Positions 25,918-36,110 of a stretch of DNA of 64,000 nt are shown here, piece by piece (positions within the stretch are counted from its first letter, which is position 1; the number at the start of each line of letters is the position of its first letter). The DNA is from Hetaerina americana. Taxonomy: Eukaryota > Arthropoda > Insecta > Odonata > Calopterygidae. The notes under the pieces were generated by a model. The model had not been told where the DNA came from and did not search any database. It saw only the letters and a program-made list of their open reading frames with translations. Location: assembly GCA_022747635.1 (NCBI GenBank), contig JAKTNV010000014.1:10551110-10615109 (forward strand), written 5' to 3'. The translations under genes and the position numbers were made by a program.

Positions 25918-26234
25918 GCAGGCGCGTTAGAGCAGTTGCAGTAAAACGAAAATACCACCGAATTCGATGAAATACGCTTAAATATGGATTATTAGTTTAA
26001 ATATCCATCCTTCGAACTGGTAACTAAGTTTTAATGGTTTGTTCTTCGTGTGATTGAGTGTGTAATTACTAGTTTCAGAGTAGTGATCTCGGTGATTACC
26101 CACTTCACCTTGGTAGTACGTAAAGTTCTAATTAAACTTGATAACCATTGTTTGGTTTTAGTTCTACAAGAAATATATTCCTCAAAATAAAGATTGTCCT
26201 CGCAATTTCCAATCAAACGTTTACTATGCGATAA

Positions 26235-26420
26235 TTTCCCCGAGCAAAATTCATTCGCCTTAATAGGAATTCGAACTCTAATCCTTTATTTTTACAGACG
26301 ATGTATCCATAACTCGCTTTGGGCGAATGGGTTTTACTCTCCGAAGGTCTCGCATTTACGGGTGAACACTAGCGGATTACTCTGCTAAAGTGACTGTTGC
26401 GCCACTTCCCGCAGTTTCTG
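26235..26420 (-). repeat. Possible decayed SINE-2-like repeat
   Basis: On the minus strand the leader-like GAAACTGCGGGAAGTGGCGC near 26395-26415 resembles the SINE-2 leader, and further on AGAGTTCGAATTCC near 26262-26275 resembles a weakened B box. The spacing is longer than in the intact copy at 19173-19313, so it is either an old, interrupted copy or a related family. Confidence 0.35.
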
Positions 26421-26853
26421 TCAATTTTATTACGTTTGCATCTTAAATCATCGTAAAATAAATCGATATTCAAGATGGACATCCGATATGCATCATGAAG
26501 CAATCAGCAAATGATGCTAAAAACAGTTCATAATGGCAAATTGTTTAACAATGACAGCATTTCTCTCACCAAAGTTTGAATAATACTTAATATCGCAATT
26601 CATTTGGAAATCGGAAAATGTGGTAATCATTTTAGTTTCTCACCATCAATATGCAGGAAAATATTCAAATTACGATCCACTGAAATACTTACGCGGAATA
26701 ATGTGACGACGTAGAAAGCGCGATAGTTTTCTTAATAATTACAAAGCACATGCGTGGAAAGTGAAACTGTAGAAACCCAAAAGTTCTTCAGTTAGGATTA
26801 TTCGTTTAAAGAACGCATCTTTGAGTGAGGCCTTGTCCAATAGAGAATAATGT

Positions 26854-27166
26854 AGTAGTAGTAGTAGTTTTGAGGGGAGGCGACCGACAGCTGAGGTCAT
26901 TTGCGCCATAGGGGATGGATAGGAAAGGATGAAGGGTGGAGAGAAACCCGGCGTCGGCATTAGCCTACTCTTTACGAAAGGCGCCAAGGGGTCCGCGGCT
27001 TAACGTCCCATCCGACGGACGGCGTACTCACTCAAAGTGCCCTCCACAAAGCACCTCAAGCAGGGATCGAGATACCTCTGAAAAATATTCAACACCGCCG
27101 GGATTTGAACCCGGGCCCTCTGGGTGGGAAGCCAGTACGCTAGCCCCCGCACCATCTCGATCCCCC
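26854..27166 (-). mobile_element. SINE-1 copy, best preserved (313 bp)
   Basis: On the minus strand a tRNA-like head is followed by a perfect B box, GGTTCAAATCC (minus strand, within 27101-27112). The body holds GTGCTTTGTGGAGGGCACTT, CCGTCCGTCGGATGGGACGT and GACGCCGGGTTTCTCTCC, and the tail is a run of ACT triplets. Perfect 11-bp target-site duplications, GAGAATAATGT, lie at 26843-26853 and 27167-27177. The anticodon region (loop CTTCCCA) loosely suggests a glycine tRNA ancestor. The good B box and clean duplications suggest a fairly recent insertion moved by a LINE whose end it mimics. The copies at 15147 and 58581, and a distant one at 46395, belong with it. Confidence 0.85.
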
Positions 27167-27179
27167 GAGAATAATGTGG

Positions 27180-29570
27180 TGCACACAATTGCCTCCCTTG
27201 GGATGGCGGCCTTTGGTACGCGTTTAAAAATTGCTGTCCGTAAAAATTGTGTTACTGTAAAAGATCTAGGGCTATTGTTATTGTATTGAATTTTCAGCGT
27301 TCTCATGCTCTACCGTTCACGAGGAGTTTTGCATGCCTCGGGGCACTTGCGTGGCGGAGGTGGGGACAGAAGGAGATGGTGGAGGAGGTGGGGAAGGCGG
27401 GAAAAAAAAGTAATTGGCGCAGAATCGGTCTCCACCCCTCGGTAACTGGTGAAAGTTCAAGGCCAAATTTGAATTAAGCCGCCCCTCATCCACCATATCC
27501 GTTTTGAGATATCCGTCGTGCACAAAGCCTAGACAATATCTGTTTCTCATTATATACCGTACGGACGAAATATTTTTCATCAGAAATCCGAATGGATTGG
27601 AAATTATACGAGGAACGTTCGTCTGCGCCATGATAATTTTTCATGAATTTTTTACTTTCGGAAATTATTTTTCTTGAAAAGTAAATTTCGAGCAATGGGA
27701 TGGGAAGTGAACGGCAGCACTGCATATTACACAAAGAATTTTTCTTTCTGGTGAATATGAGCAGGAAAAACTCACCAAAATCTACGACAGAGTGTTACAT
27801 CATATACAAGGGCTAATCAATCAATTAATAAATACACTCAATCACATAAATCAGTCATTGCGGACGATGCCTTCCATTTTTGTCTTTAAATCAATTGCAG
27901 AAACTACAACTAAGTGGATTTTGGTGCAAATATCAAGTTTTAGAGGTTATTGATGTCTCCCAGCTTGCGATATATCTTTTGTAAAACATTTTTTACGCTT
28001 AAAATTTATCCTTTAGGGTATCATTTCTTATTGTATCTCTTAGGCCAATTCATGATTGGGTCTATCGGTGCCTTAAGGAAATTATGTGAACGTCTTTTTC
28101 TTTTTCGTATCAAACAATCCTTTGGGATTAAGAGTTAACCACTTTTTCGAGAGGTGAAATTTCTATTTACACATGAATAAAAAAATATATGTTTGTTTTA
28201 TGTCGACTTCAGCATGCCTGCTGCACATATCCAAGCAACAACCTCCTTAGTCGTCCGCTTCTTCTTTTTCTCATTGTTACCTCATTTGTTTTGCCTTCGC
28301 TGCCGTTTCCATGGAGGACGGAAAGGTCTGAGACCATCGCGTGACCACGTTCCACTTCATCTCTGCATGGAGGTAATAAGGAATATCAAGCAATGCGGTC
28401 AAGTTCCTATGTTGCCCCTGAAGCTCTTCAATTTGTCTAATCCAATGTGGTAGAGGCATATGCAATTGGAGTATTCCATCACTTTGATTTCATTAGCACC
28501 CACCATTCTTTAGGGTAAAGTAAGGCATTTTTTTTACAACCCCTCGGGAGGAATAATTCTTGTGTTTCCGAATGTCTGAGCTCAATTTGAATTAAGATTT
28601 AGCTAATAGCTATCCTTGTTAAGTCTTGTTAAGTCCATATTTATGTTTTTTTTAACAGTGACGTTATAGGAGTTTACCGAATAAGGTGAATTTAACCATT
28701 CTTCTTTATTCTTCAAACAGTGTAATTTCGTTCCAGGGGCATAATTGGAAACATTTTGCTAGAGGATTAATCATTGTTAGTAGTTATTTGAGCTTCACAG
28801 ATACAACTGGGTAGTTGTGAAACACAATTATGAAAACACAATTCCTGCAGTCTTCTCGTAACCCTAGGAGGTTCTCATCAAAATTACCGACTGCGCATGC
28901 ATTATAATTATTTACAATTAACAATATTTATAAACAGACATCTAGGATTAAATGCATTAAAATATTTTGTTTTTGTGCGAGCAGAATCATTTCACGAGCG
29001 AATAAAGTAAATGTTATTTATTCTCAAATTTATAAATGGCTCAGTATCTCAACGGCGTTGGAAACGTGGTGTTTAACTTACGAATGGGTCGATGGCATGC
29101 AACTGAGACCTTGTATAACATTACAGCTTTGGAAGGAGTTCTTTCCTTAGAGAATGAGTCATCGACTATATGTAGTCTTTATCGATTTTTGAAATAAATA
29201 TAAACTCTGGAAGATATTTTAGAGGTGATTGCGCGTCCAATTTATCGTTTACATTATATTTGAATGTTTCTTCCCCTTGTTTAAACATTTCGTGACAGGA
29301 GAAAAAGCCTACCAAATACCAGAGAGTTTACTTCTACCATGTCTTCCCTATCCAACGGTCACAATGTCGGGGAAATTCTTCCATATATCTCTCTCACATA
29401 TTCCCCTTCAGTCACGAAGCAGTTGGATCAATATCGTGTTGTTTTCGGGAATGCAGCAGATACGCTCTCCCTGTCGAATACAACTGCATTATGAACGGGC
29501 TCAAATTATACACAAACGCATATACTCTGTATGAATAAGATCATATTGTCCACTTTAAATTCAGTTATAT
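27180..29570. other. Unassigned DNA
   Basis: No gene is supported. A 62-codon frame on the minus strand (28277-28465) has a protein-like composition (it begins MHMPLPHWIRQIEELQGQ) but I cannot match it to a family, and no splice or promoter context supports it. A G-rich patch lies at about 27345-27420. Confidence 0.35.
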
Positions 29571-29579
29571 TTGAACCTT

Positions 29580-29800
29580 AGAAGCAAAGAGTAGCTAGGT
29601 TTGTAAAAAATTGTTATGGCAATGTTTGTGCGTATTCAAATTATTAGAGGAACTGCCAAAGGGGCAATTCGCTGAGATATGGTTGAATTATAACGCAAAT
29701 AAGATTGGTGAAGCCATTCATATAAGATTTGTGAGACCAATTGTAGAACTGGCAGGTTCAAGTGTCATTACTCTCGCGAAAGATGAGGGATTAGAATAAC
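29580..29800 (+). pseudogene. Jockey/CR1-type LINE fragment
   Basis: The plus strand reads RVARFVKNCYGN and then, after a one-base shift, LLEELPKGQFAEI with a trailing NKIG. These match the RVQRRAARFV...ML.ELGWE.L..RR segment that lies after the RT domain in the LINE copies at 54560 and 55130. Only this short part is readable, and the ends cannot be placed. Confidence 0.55.
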
Positions 29801-30002
29801 TTTTAACGGTGGTGCTAATAAAGCAATTTTTTCAATCCTAAGTATCCTAGGGTGTGATAATTATATTCTCTAGCTCTTACTTTGTTCCTTTTACTAGTAG
29901 CTGGTGTCGCATATTTAAGATTTAATTTTACTCTTAGATATTTAGTATATGTAGAATTAGTAATTTTTTCACTATCCCAATTATATATGTATGTATATAT
30001 CC

Positions 30003-30625
30003 TCCCATGGACTGCAATATAACGTGGTGGAAGGGCTTGTGCGTTCCGATGACCCCTAGAGCTATGCCAGCGGAGGAATAATAATTGCTCCTGGAAGGGT
30101 CACCCATGCCAGATAGGTCGAAGGTTAGGAGCCAGGCGAAAGGTAGTCCACGCAGCGTCTGTCCCTCAGTGAGGCGGCTGCAAACGCGTCTGACCCCAAT
30201 GGGGGCCATTGAGTGACGGTGTCACGTTAAAAACGCTATTGAGGAAGGCAACGGGAAACCACCTCAATCGTCATTCCCAATATTTAAATGATGGACAAAA
30301 CAGAGATTTTGAGTCCTGGCAACTACGGGGCTCGGCCCAATCGGCCGTGTGTCGTGCCCGGCAGCGGGGGAGGCAAGGCTTCCGCGGTCGTCATCCCACG
30401 AAACCCGTGCAACGGAAGAAAAAGGCTGAGCTAAACATTGAAATAGCATGGCAAAAACTAGAGCAGGTAGAAAAGTTTACGTATCTCGGAAGTGTTTTGG
30501 ACCAACACGGTAAAAGTAGTAGGGACGTAAGGAGAAGAATTGCGCTAGGCAAAGAGGCTTTCACAAGGAGGAGGGAGTTGATGACTGGAACGTTGAGTAA
30601 GGATATTAGGAAAAGACTCGTAAAC
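30003..30625 (+). mobile_element. Internally deleted LINE: 5' leader fused to RT 3' part
   Basis: About 30003-30410 looks like a LINE 5' leader. It contains GAGGAAGGCAACGGGAAACC (30239-30258), a word I remember from 5' parts of arthropod non-LTR elements. Directly after it, 30415-30625 codes for the segment LEQVEKFTYLGSVLDQHG...RRRIALGKEAFTRRRELM, nearly identical to 31560-31780 of the neighbouring longer copy. Everything between leader and RT C-terminal part is missing. The copy ends abruptly at 30625 where the Penelope-like sequence begins. A single open frame runs from 30209 to 30679 through the fusion, but I see no reason to think it is a functional protein. Confidence 0.65.
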
Positions 30626-30759
30626 AGTAGCACTGTTTCCTCTGAGGAAAACGGAGCTAAATTCCGTCAAACGTATTAAGAAATAACGTGTGAGTATTAT
30701 TTTTATGTGTTCTTATATTGTTTGTTGCTGTCCAAGTTTTTTATTCAACACTTCCGACG

Positions 30760-30762
<3 letters not shown>
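30626..30762 (+). mobile_element. Penelope-like end with hammerhead-like hairpin (copy A)
   Basis: The sequence CTGAGGA (30642-30648) is followed by a hairpin, ACGGA (30651-30655) pairing with TCCGT (30663-30667), and then CAAACGT. About 90 AT-rich bases lead into a (TA)n tract. The layout matches copy B at 32618-32760: CTGANGA, stem-loop, GAAAC-like core, AAATAAC, GTGAGT, then TA repeats. CUGANGA-stem-GAAA is the hammerhead ribozyme core found in ends of Penelope-like retroelements. The core here is imperfect, so cleavage activity is doubtful. Confidence 0.45.

Positions 30763-30829
<67 letters not shown>
30763..30829. repeat. (TA)n microsatellite
   Basis: About 33 TA repeats interrupted by one G at 30800. 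It separates Penelope-like copy A from the start of the longer LINE copy and resembles the tract that ends Penelope-like copy B. Confidence 0.95.
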
Positions 30830-30831
<2 letters not shown>

Positions 30832-32150
30832 GATCCGTAGTATTAATGAGGAAGGAATCTGGCCGGAAGACTTTGTGACATCAGCTTTAGTTCCTATCCC
30901 GGAAAAGGTAAAGGCTACATCATGTGAGGACTACAGGACAATAAGTTTGATATCCCACGCAGCTAAAGTTGTTCTTAGGATCATTAACAAAAGGATAGAG
31001 AGTAGGGCAAATGATTACTTAGGGGATGATCAGTTTGGGTTTAGGAAGGGGATAGGTACGCGTGATGCCATTGCAGTAATGAGATTATTAATCGAGAGGA
31101 ATATAGAACACAACCAGGATGTATTTGCCTGTTTCGTAGATTTCGAAAAAGCATTTGATAGAGTGAATTGGGAAAAACTAATGAGTATTCTGCAGAAAAT
31201 AGGAATAGATTGGAGGGAAAGGAGGCTAATCCGCAACCTGTACATGTCTCAGACTGCTCAAGTACGAGTGGGAAATGGGGAGTCAGGATGGGCAGTGTTA
31301 GAAAGGGGTGTAAGGCAGGGTTGCCCATTATCACCGTTGCTGTTCAACCTGTATGCAGAGGAAATGATCAAAGAGGCATGGGAAGAACTCGAGGTAGGAA
31401 TGAAAGTGGGCGGGAAATTCGTAAAATCAGTTAGGTTTGCTGATGACCAAGCTTTAGTTTGTCAGTCAGCCAAGGGGCTGCAAGCATTGCTTAGTGAATT
31501 GGAAATTCAGTGCGACAGGTATGGGATGAGAATCAATATTAATAAAACAAAGGTTATGCGATTTTCTAGAAAGAAAAAGGTTAAGCTTAACATTAAAATA
31601 GGAGGCCAAAAACTAGAGCAGGTAGAACAGTTTACGTATCTCGGTAGTGTTTTGGACCAACACGGTCAAAGTAGTAGGGACGTAAGGAGAAGAATTGCGC
31701 TTGGCAAAGAGGCTTTCACAAGGAGGAGGGAGTTAATGATGGGTACGTTGAGTAAGGATGTTAAGAAAAGACTCGTAAAAACTTTGATGTTGAGCGTAGT
31801 TATGTACGGCGCGGAAACGTGGTCATTGAAGCAGAATGATAGAAGTTGATTGGAGGCTTTTTAAATGTGGGTGTTGAGAAGAATGGAGAAGGTGAAATGG
31901 ACGGAGAAGAAAACAAACGAGGAAGTACTTGGTATGGTGGGCGAAGAGAGGGGTTTGTTGGGAGAAATCCTATGGAGGCAGGAAAAGTGGCTGAAGGGGG
32001 TATTGACCGGGAGCGGGATGTTGAAGACTGTAATTGAGGGGAGAATGTTAGGCAAACGAGGAAAGGGAAGGAGCAGGATAGGGATGTTGGACGGGATGAA
32101 GGGAGGAAGAAAGTACTCAGAGCTGAAGAGGGACCTGATGTAGAGTAGGA
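30830..32150 (+). pseudogene. Endonuclease/RT-type LINE, 5'-truncated reverse transcriptase
   Basis: The open part, 30830-31846, codes for most of a non-LTR reverse transcriptase. Visible are EDYRTISLISHAAKV, DQFGFRKGIGTRDAI, FVDFEKAFDRV (first catalytic Asp), RQGCPLSPLLFNLY, RFADDQALV (the catalytic pair), NKTKVM, FTYLGSVLDQHG, and VVMYGAETW. TGA at 31847-31849 and TAA at 31862-31864 interrupt it. The same frame then continues with MWVLRRMEKVKWTEK and RGKGRSRIGMLDGMK to TAG at 32141-32143. The RT order and the thumb resemble the RTE/BovB group, but the clade is not certain. The endonuclease and N-terminus are missing; the copy starts directly after a (TA)n tract. Two substitutions would account for the two stops, so decay is recent. 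Confidence 0.88.
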
Positions 32151-32298
32151 TGTTTTGTTTTGCAAGGGGCCACAAATTATTTAATTAGTATGTCCATCCA
32201 AAAACCTACCTTAACCGGTAGATTACCTAATAATAATATATATATATATTATTAATAATTAATTGTATATATAATTCTCATATAATAACTCATTAATG

Positions 32299-32437
<139 letters not shown>

Positions 32438-32439
32438 CG

Positions 32440-32755
32440 CATATCTGGGTGACCCAATCATTCAAACCGCCCGGGCTGAACCAAGCCCACTGAATGCATC
32501 AATTGGCTGCCTACATATCCCCCCCACCCCCTTGTTCATTTCCTATTGGTCCCTTTACCTCTCCTTCCCCCACCTCTCCCCCGCACATCCTCCCCGCTCT
32601 TCCCCGAGAACACCATTCTGAAGACGACAGCCGTGCTGTCGAAACGTAAAATAACAAATTGTGAGTGTCCTTTCTTTGTGTCTCTATATTCTAAAAATCT
32701 ACATCTGTGTTTTTTATATATTTGTGTGTCGCCGAAGAGCGTTCCATTTCGAAGA

Positions 32756-32759
<4 letters not shown>
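32440..32759 (+). mobile_element. Penelope-like end with hammerhead-like hairpin (copy B)
   Basis: At 32618-32646 CTGAAGA is followed by a seven-pair stem (32625-32631 with 32635-32641, three-base loop CGT) and then AAACGT. About 110 bases after this a (TA)n tract begins. Copy A at 30642 has the same order of elements and similar spacer words (AAATAAC, GTGAGT, TTTGTGT). The unit upstream (32440-32617) contains C-rich DNA without a recognisable protein. I infer a Penelope-like retroelement terminus; no PLE reverse transcriptase or GIY-YIG endonuclease is visible. Confidence 0.45.

Positions 32760-32837
<78 letters not shown>
32760..32837. repeat. (TA)n microsatellite
   Basis: About 38 uninterrupted TA repeats directly after Penelope-like copy B. 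The position suggests the tract is the element's tail or its target. Confidence 0.95.
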
Positions 32838-32839
<2 letters not shown>

Positions 32840-33392
32840 AATGTATATACATATTTAAATGCTTAATTTTGGGATTGAATGCCCGGCGTGTAATCACGTC
32901 CTCAGGCATATCTTAGCCGAGACTAGTAATGTTTCTTATGGATTGAGAAATATTAAATGAAAACCTCATGGTTTGATATAGAAAGACTCCTTAAGGTTAG
33001 AATAGTACTTGACGAGAGTTTGAATAACAGAATATTTGCGAGCATCCACAACAAAGTCCACGGTGTATTAGGTGCTAATAATGGTCGTATTGTATGTTTT
33101 TTAATTATTTATTTAGAAAATATAATCTACAAGGTTGTTTTATGTTCTTTATGACGACTTTGAATAACAGAGAGTTATTAATTATTGAAAACGTTTATTG
33201 GGCACGTATATACCTGATGGCTAGGCCATTTTTTGTGTCCATTTTAGATTACATAACAGTGCTCTTAAACCGCTATGGTTGATACACCCGGTTATGGTCT
33301 GTTTGGAGTCGTGGAATTGATTATATCAGTTCAATTTGTTCAAGAAAAATAATAAATATTTCAAAGAAAATGAAGTAAATTGAGATTACTTA
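32838..33392. other. Unassigned DNA flanking the LTR element
   Basis: No gene or repeat is recognised. The last bases, ...GATTACTTA, form the left flank of the LTR element. Confidence 0.4.
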
Positions 33393-33479
33393 TGTCGCAA
33401 GGGGCGTTCCTAAATGGTGCGACACAAAGGGTATCGGGGAAAGTCAGAGATACTACACCGAGTCTTACCCAAACAATCG

Positions 33480-33485
33480 TTTATT
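33480..33485 (-). terminator. LTR poly(A) signal
   Basis: AATAAA on the minus strand, about 560 bases after the predicted LTR start site. It also occurs in the partial 5' LTR at 39034-39039. Confidence 0.7.
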
Positions 33486-33577
33486 ATACAAAATACAGTT
33501 GAAATGCACCATTTACAAAGTTATACGCAATTTATGGATGGCTAGACCCTCAGTACACCAACGCGCGTCCGTCAGGA

Positions 33578-34049
33578 AGGGTGTATGGCAGGGCGGACGC
33601 AGTCACGACACGCATAACCTGGGCAGAGCCCTCGTCCGAAGTTGAGTCAGAAAATAGGACACGCTGTCGCGGCAAGCGCAACATAGCCGAAGCATCGTGC
33701 CCTACCGGTCACCACCAGATAACCAACTGACCCTTACTTGGGAAAGGGTGTAGGCAGGTTGGACGCGGTCACGACGAACGTAACCTGGGCGGAGCCCTCG
33801 TCCAAGATGAGTCAAGAATAGGACACGCTGTCGCGACAAGCGCAACACTGCCGAAGCTTCGTGCCCTACCGGTCACCGCCAGATAACCACTGACTTGGGA
33901 AAGGGTGTAGGCAGGTTGGACGCGGTCACGACGAACGTAACCTGGGCGGAGCCCTCGTCCAAGATGAGTCAAGAATAGGACACGCTGTCGCGACAAGCGC
34001 AACACTGCCGAAGCTTCGTGCCCTACCGGTCACCGCCAGATAACCACTG
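33578..34049 (-). repeat. Three tandem ~157-bp repeats inside the LTR
   Basis: Units 33736-33892 and 33893-34049 are identical by eye (157 bp each). A diverged third unit covers about 33578-33735. On the minus strand each unit begins near CAGT(T)GGTTATCTGG, so the initiator-like sequence is copied with the repeat. They lie in the transcribed R/U5 part of the LTR. Confidence 0.85.
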
Positions 34050-34083
34050 ACTGCTTTTCGCCCCGCGATCAGGGCTTTTATAC
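34046..34083 (-). promoter_or_regulatory. LTR core promoter: TATA box and initiator
   Basis: On the minus strand GTATAAAAG (34083 down to 34075) is followed about 34 bases later by TCAGT (34050 down to 34046), which matches the arthropod initiator TCAKT. The spacing is right for RNA polymerase II. The truncated 5' LTR lacks this region, so the element cannot start its own full transcript from its 5' end. Confidence 0.65.
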
Positions 34084-34313
34084 CCAACTTAGGAGCATTG
34101 TTGTTGGTCACGTGGGAGTTTTGGGGAAAAACCCTGGGGAGGAATACTATTGTTGTTGATCGCTTGGAAACATTGTCGTTGGTTGCTTGGGAGTTTTGGG
34201 GAAAACCAGGGAGGAATACTATTGTTGTACACCTGCAACAGTGCGTCGTTGATTGCTTGGGGTGGGTAGTCGGAGGAGCCAGGAAGGGAGAACCATGTCG
34301 CATACTTGCGACA

Positions 34314-35726
34314 TTACCCCGGTAGCAAATAAAATCAAGGGTCTAACCATTCCAGGAAAACAACATACACAAATTAAAAATACAAAACTTATTATAGAGC
34401 ACTTGAACATAACCCGAAAATTTTCAACAGCAAGGTAAGCAGGAAAAGTTTTTCACAATCAGTTTTTCCCTTGAAAACAACAATTTTTTACGACACAATA
34501 CAAATTTGAGAACAGTGGAGCATTGGACACATTCACCATGTTAAGAATATTATCTTTCTGGTTTCGGCTGACTATTCCTGGCAGGTATTGGAAGCCATCA
34601 TCAGCTGAGCATCTGGGAGGTAAGGTAAAACTCCCATGACCATTCATTCTCAAAACCTGCTGTCATACCAACGTCCGAGCTTCTCACTGTGAATTGTATA
34701 GGGGGCCTTAATTATGTGCACACCACATCTCTGAGCAATTTTTACAAATTGCATTTTGAAATCACTCACCGCCAGGTAAAGTGAATCTGTGGTCAATTAA
34801 ATATTTTGATCGCCATCTACTGATGGGGCCGGAAAAGGGGTGCGCCTCAAAAATCGTAATTTTCTGACTCCTTTGTTGCATGAGTAAAATGACTAGCAGG
34901 GCAATCCTTCCAGAGTGCCGCGCTATTTTAACGTGAGCCACCTTGTAAAGGGGTAAAACATCACTTCCTCAGACGCCCGTAAAGACCAAGCCTGGTGTAT
35001 TCATTCGCTCCGCTCCCTGGGTTGCCTTTTTTAGGAGACCGGGAGCAGGGATAGAAGGTGTTAACACCCCATACTCGGCTAGCATCACCATAGTACTGAG
35101 TCATCTGGCTGCATGGGATAGCTGGGAAGAATGCCGGGAGAGAGGGACAAAACTAATTTGTTACAGAGTGAGAAGTTCTTCGGTCTGCAGTACAGCAGTG
35201 GCCAATCCTTATCACCGGCCAATTGAGCAATCTTCTTTTAGATATATTTGACTCGCGCATCTTTTACCTGCCAGAAAATGCAACCCCAATCTTCTATTTA
35301 TACGGATGTATTTGCCTTAAAATATTCACCGTTTACTTAGAATTAACACAGAAAATCCACATTTTATAACCACGTTCTTTGGAATCCAAAACGACTACGG
35401 AGTTCTTTACACAGAGAGTTTTTCTTTCTGAGTCCAAAATTGTTTGTATTAACAATCAACCATTGGTCCAATGCTGGTTTAAGGGCAACATAGCAAGATC
35501 ACTTAATGAATCACTTTTTGCTACACTTAACACAGGGTACACTTAATAATCTTAAACATAGAAACACTTAAACCTAATGCACAAACACTTAATAATCTCA
35601 AACATAGAAACACTTATTTCGGCGTGAGGGCTTGGGAAGCTTGCACTCTTAGAGCCCGGCAACGTCGATATAGAAATCGTCTGGCCTTATTATGTCTTTT
35701 ACGTCCTTAAGGGACAACATTGGCCT
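34314..35726 (-). other. Non-coding 3' internal part of the LTR element
   Basis: No frame with family features lies between the pol remnant and the 3' LTR. Short related sentences recur at about 35500-35610 (AAACACTTAATAATCT and similar, twice or more). I see no env gene. Confidence 0.5.
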
Positions 35727-36077
35727 CTACAAGCGTAGAGGGGAGTCTACATTGTAGGGGAACACATGAGGAGACTCTGGGGAACTAAACGGGTTCTCGA
35801 CGGATTTCGGTCTGCATCCCTTTGAGGAGAGTCCATGCGAGGTGGATGCCCAGGATTCCTCAAATTCCCGCATGGTTGCATCCCACCAGCAACGGAACCG
35901 GCGCTCTTCGTACTGGTTCACCAATCCCACAACCTCTGGCTGGTTGAGATGTCCTGCGGGGGCGAGAGATGGCCTTTCCTCCGGGGGTCCTCCTTCGGGG
36001 GCGAGCCACCAATCTTCCAATGGATCGTCCCGGTCCTCCTCACCAGACTCTCGGGTGTTGCCATGCAAACTCTCTCC
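35727..36077 (-). pseudogene. Remnant from the C-terminal end of pol
   Basis: In the same frame as the protease, but after stop codons at about 36078-36113, an open stretch runs to TAG at 35727. It is acidic and Pro/Trp-rich, with DDPLEDWWLAPEGG and RCWWDATMREFEESW. It matches no enzyme domain. Because it continues the pol frame and then ends, I infer it is the tail that followed integrase in the parent element, left after deletion of RT, RNase H and integrase. A separate accessory frame is the alternative. Confidence 0.4.
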
Positions 36078-36110
36078 TCATGAGGCTCCATCGCCTCGGA
36101 CGGAACTTCA

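Larger units (their letters stand above)
33393..34313 (-). repeat. 3' LTR, full length
   Basis: The ends form a perfect 9-bp inverted repeat, TGTCGCAAG at 33393-33401 and CTTGCGACA at 34305-34313, giving the usual TG...CA ends. Inside, in transcription order, are a TATA box (34076-34082), three tandem repeats, and a poly(A) signal AATAAA (minus strand, 33480-33485). The segment 33393-33557 is repeated exactly at 38947-39111. A short purine run (CCGGGGTAA) just outside 34313 could be the polypurine tract. Confidence 0.85.

Noticed and set aside
28277..28465. 62-codon minus-strand frame with protein-like composition
   Set aside because: I could not link it to any family, exon signals or a repeat; it remains unassigned rather than called.
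33558..34049. CRISPR-like or satellite array
   Set aside because: The three repeats are whole-unit tandem duplications without spacers and lie inside an LTR with clear TG...CA ends.
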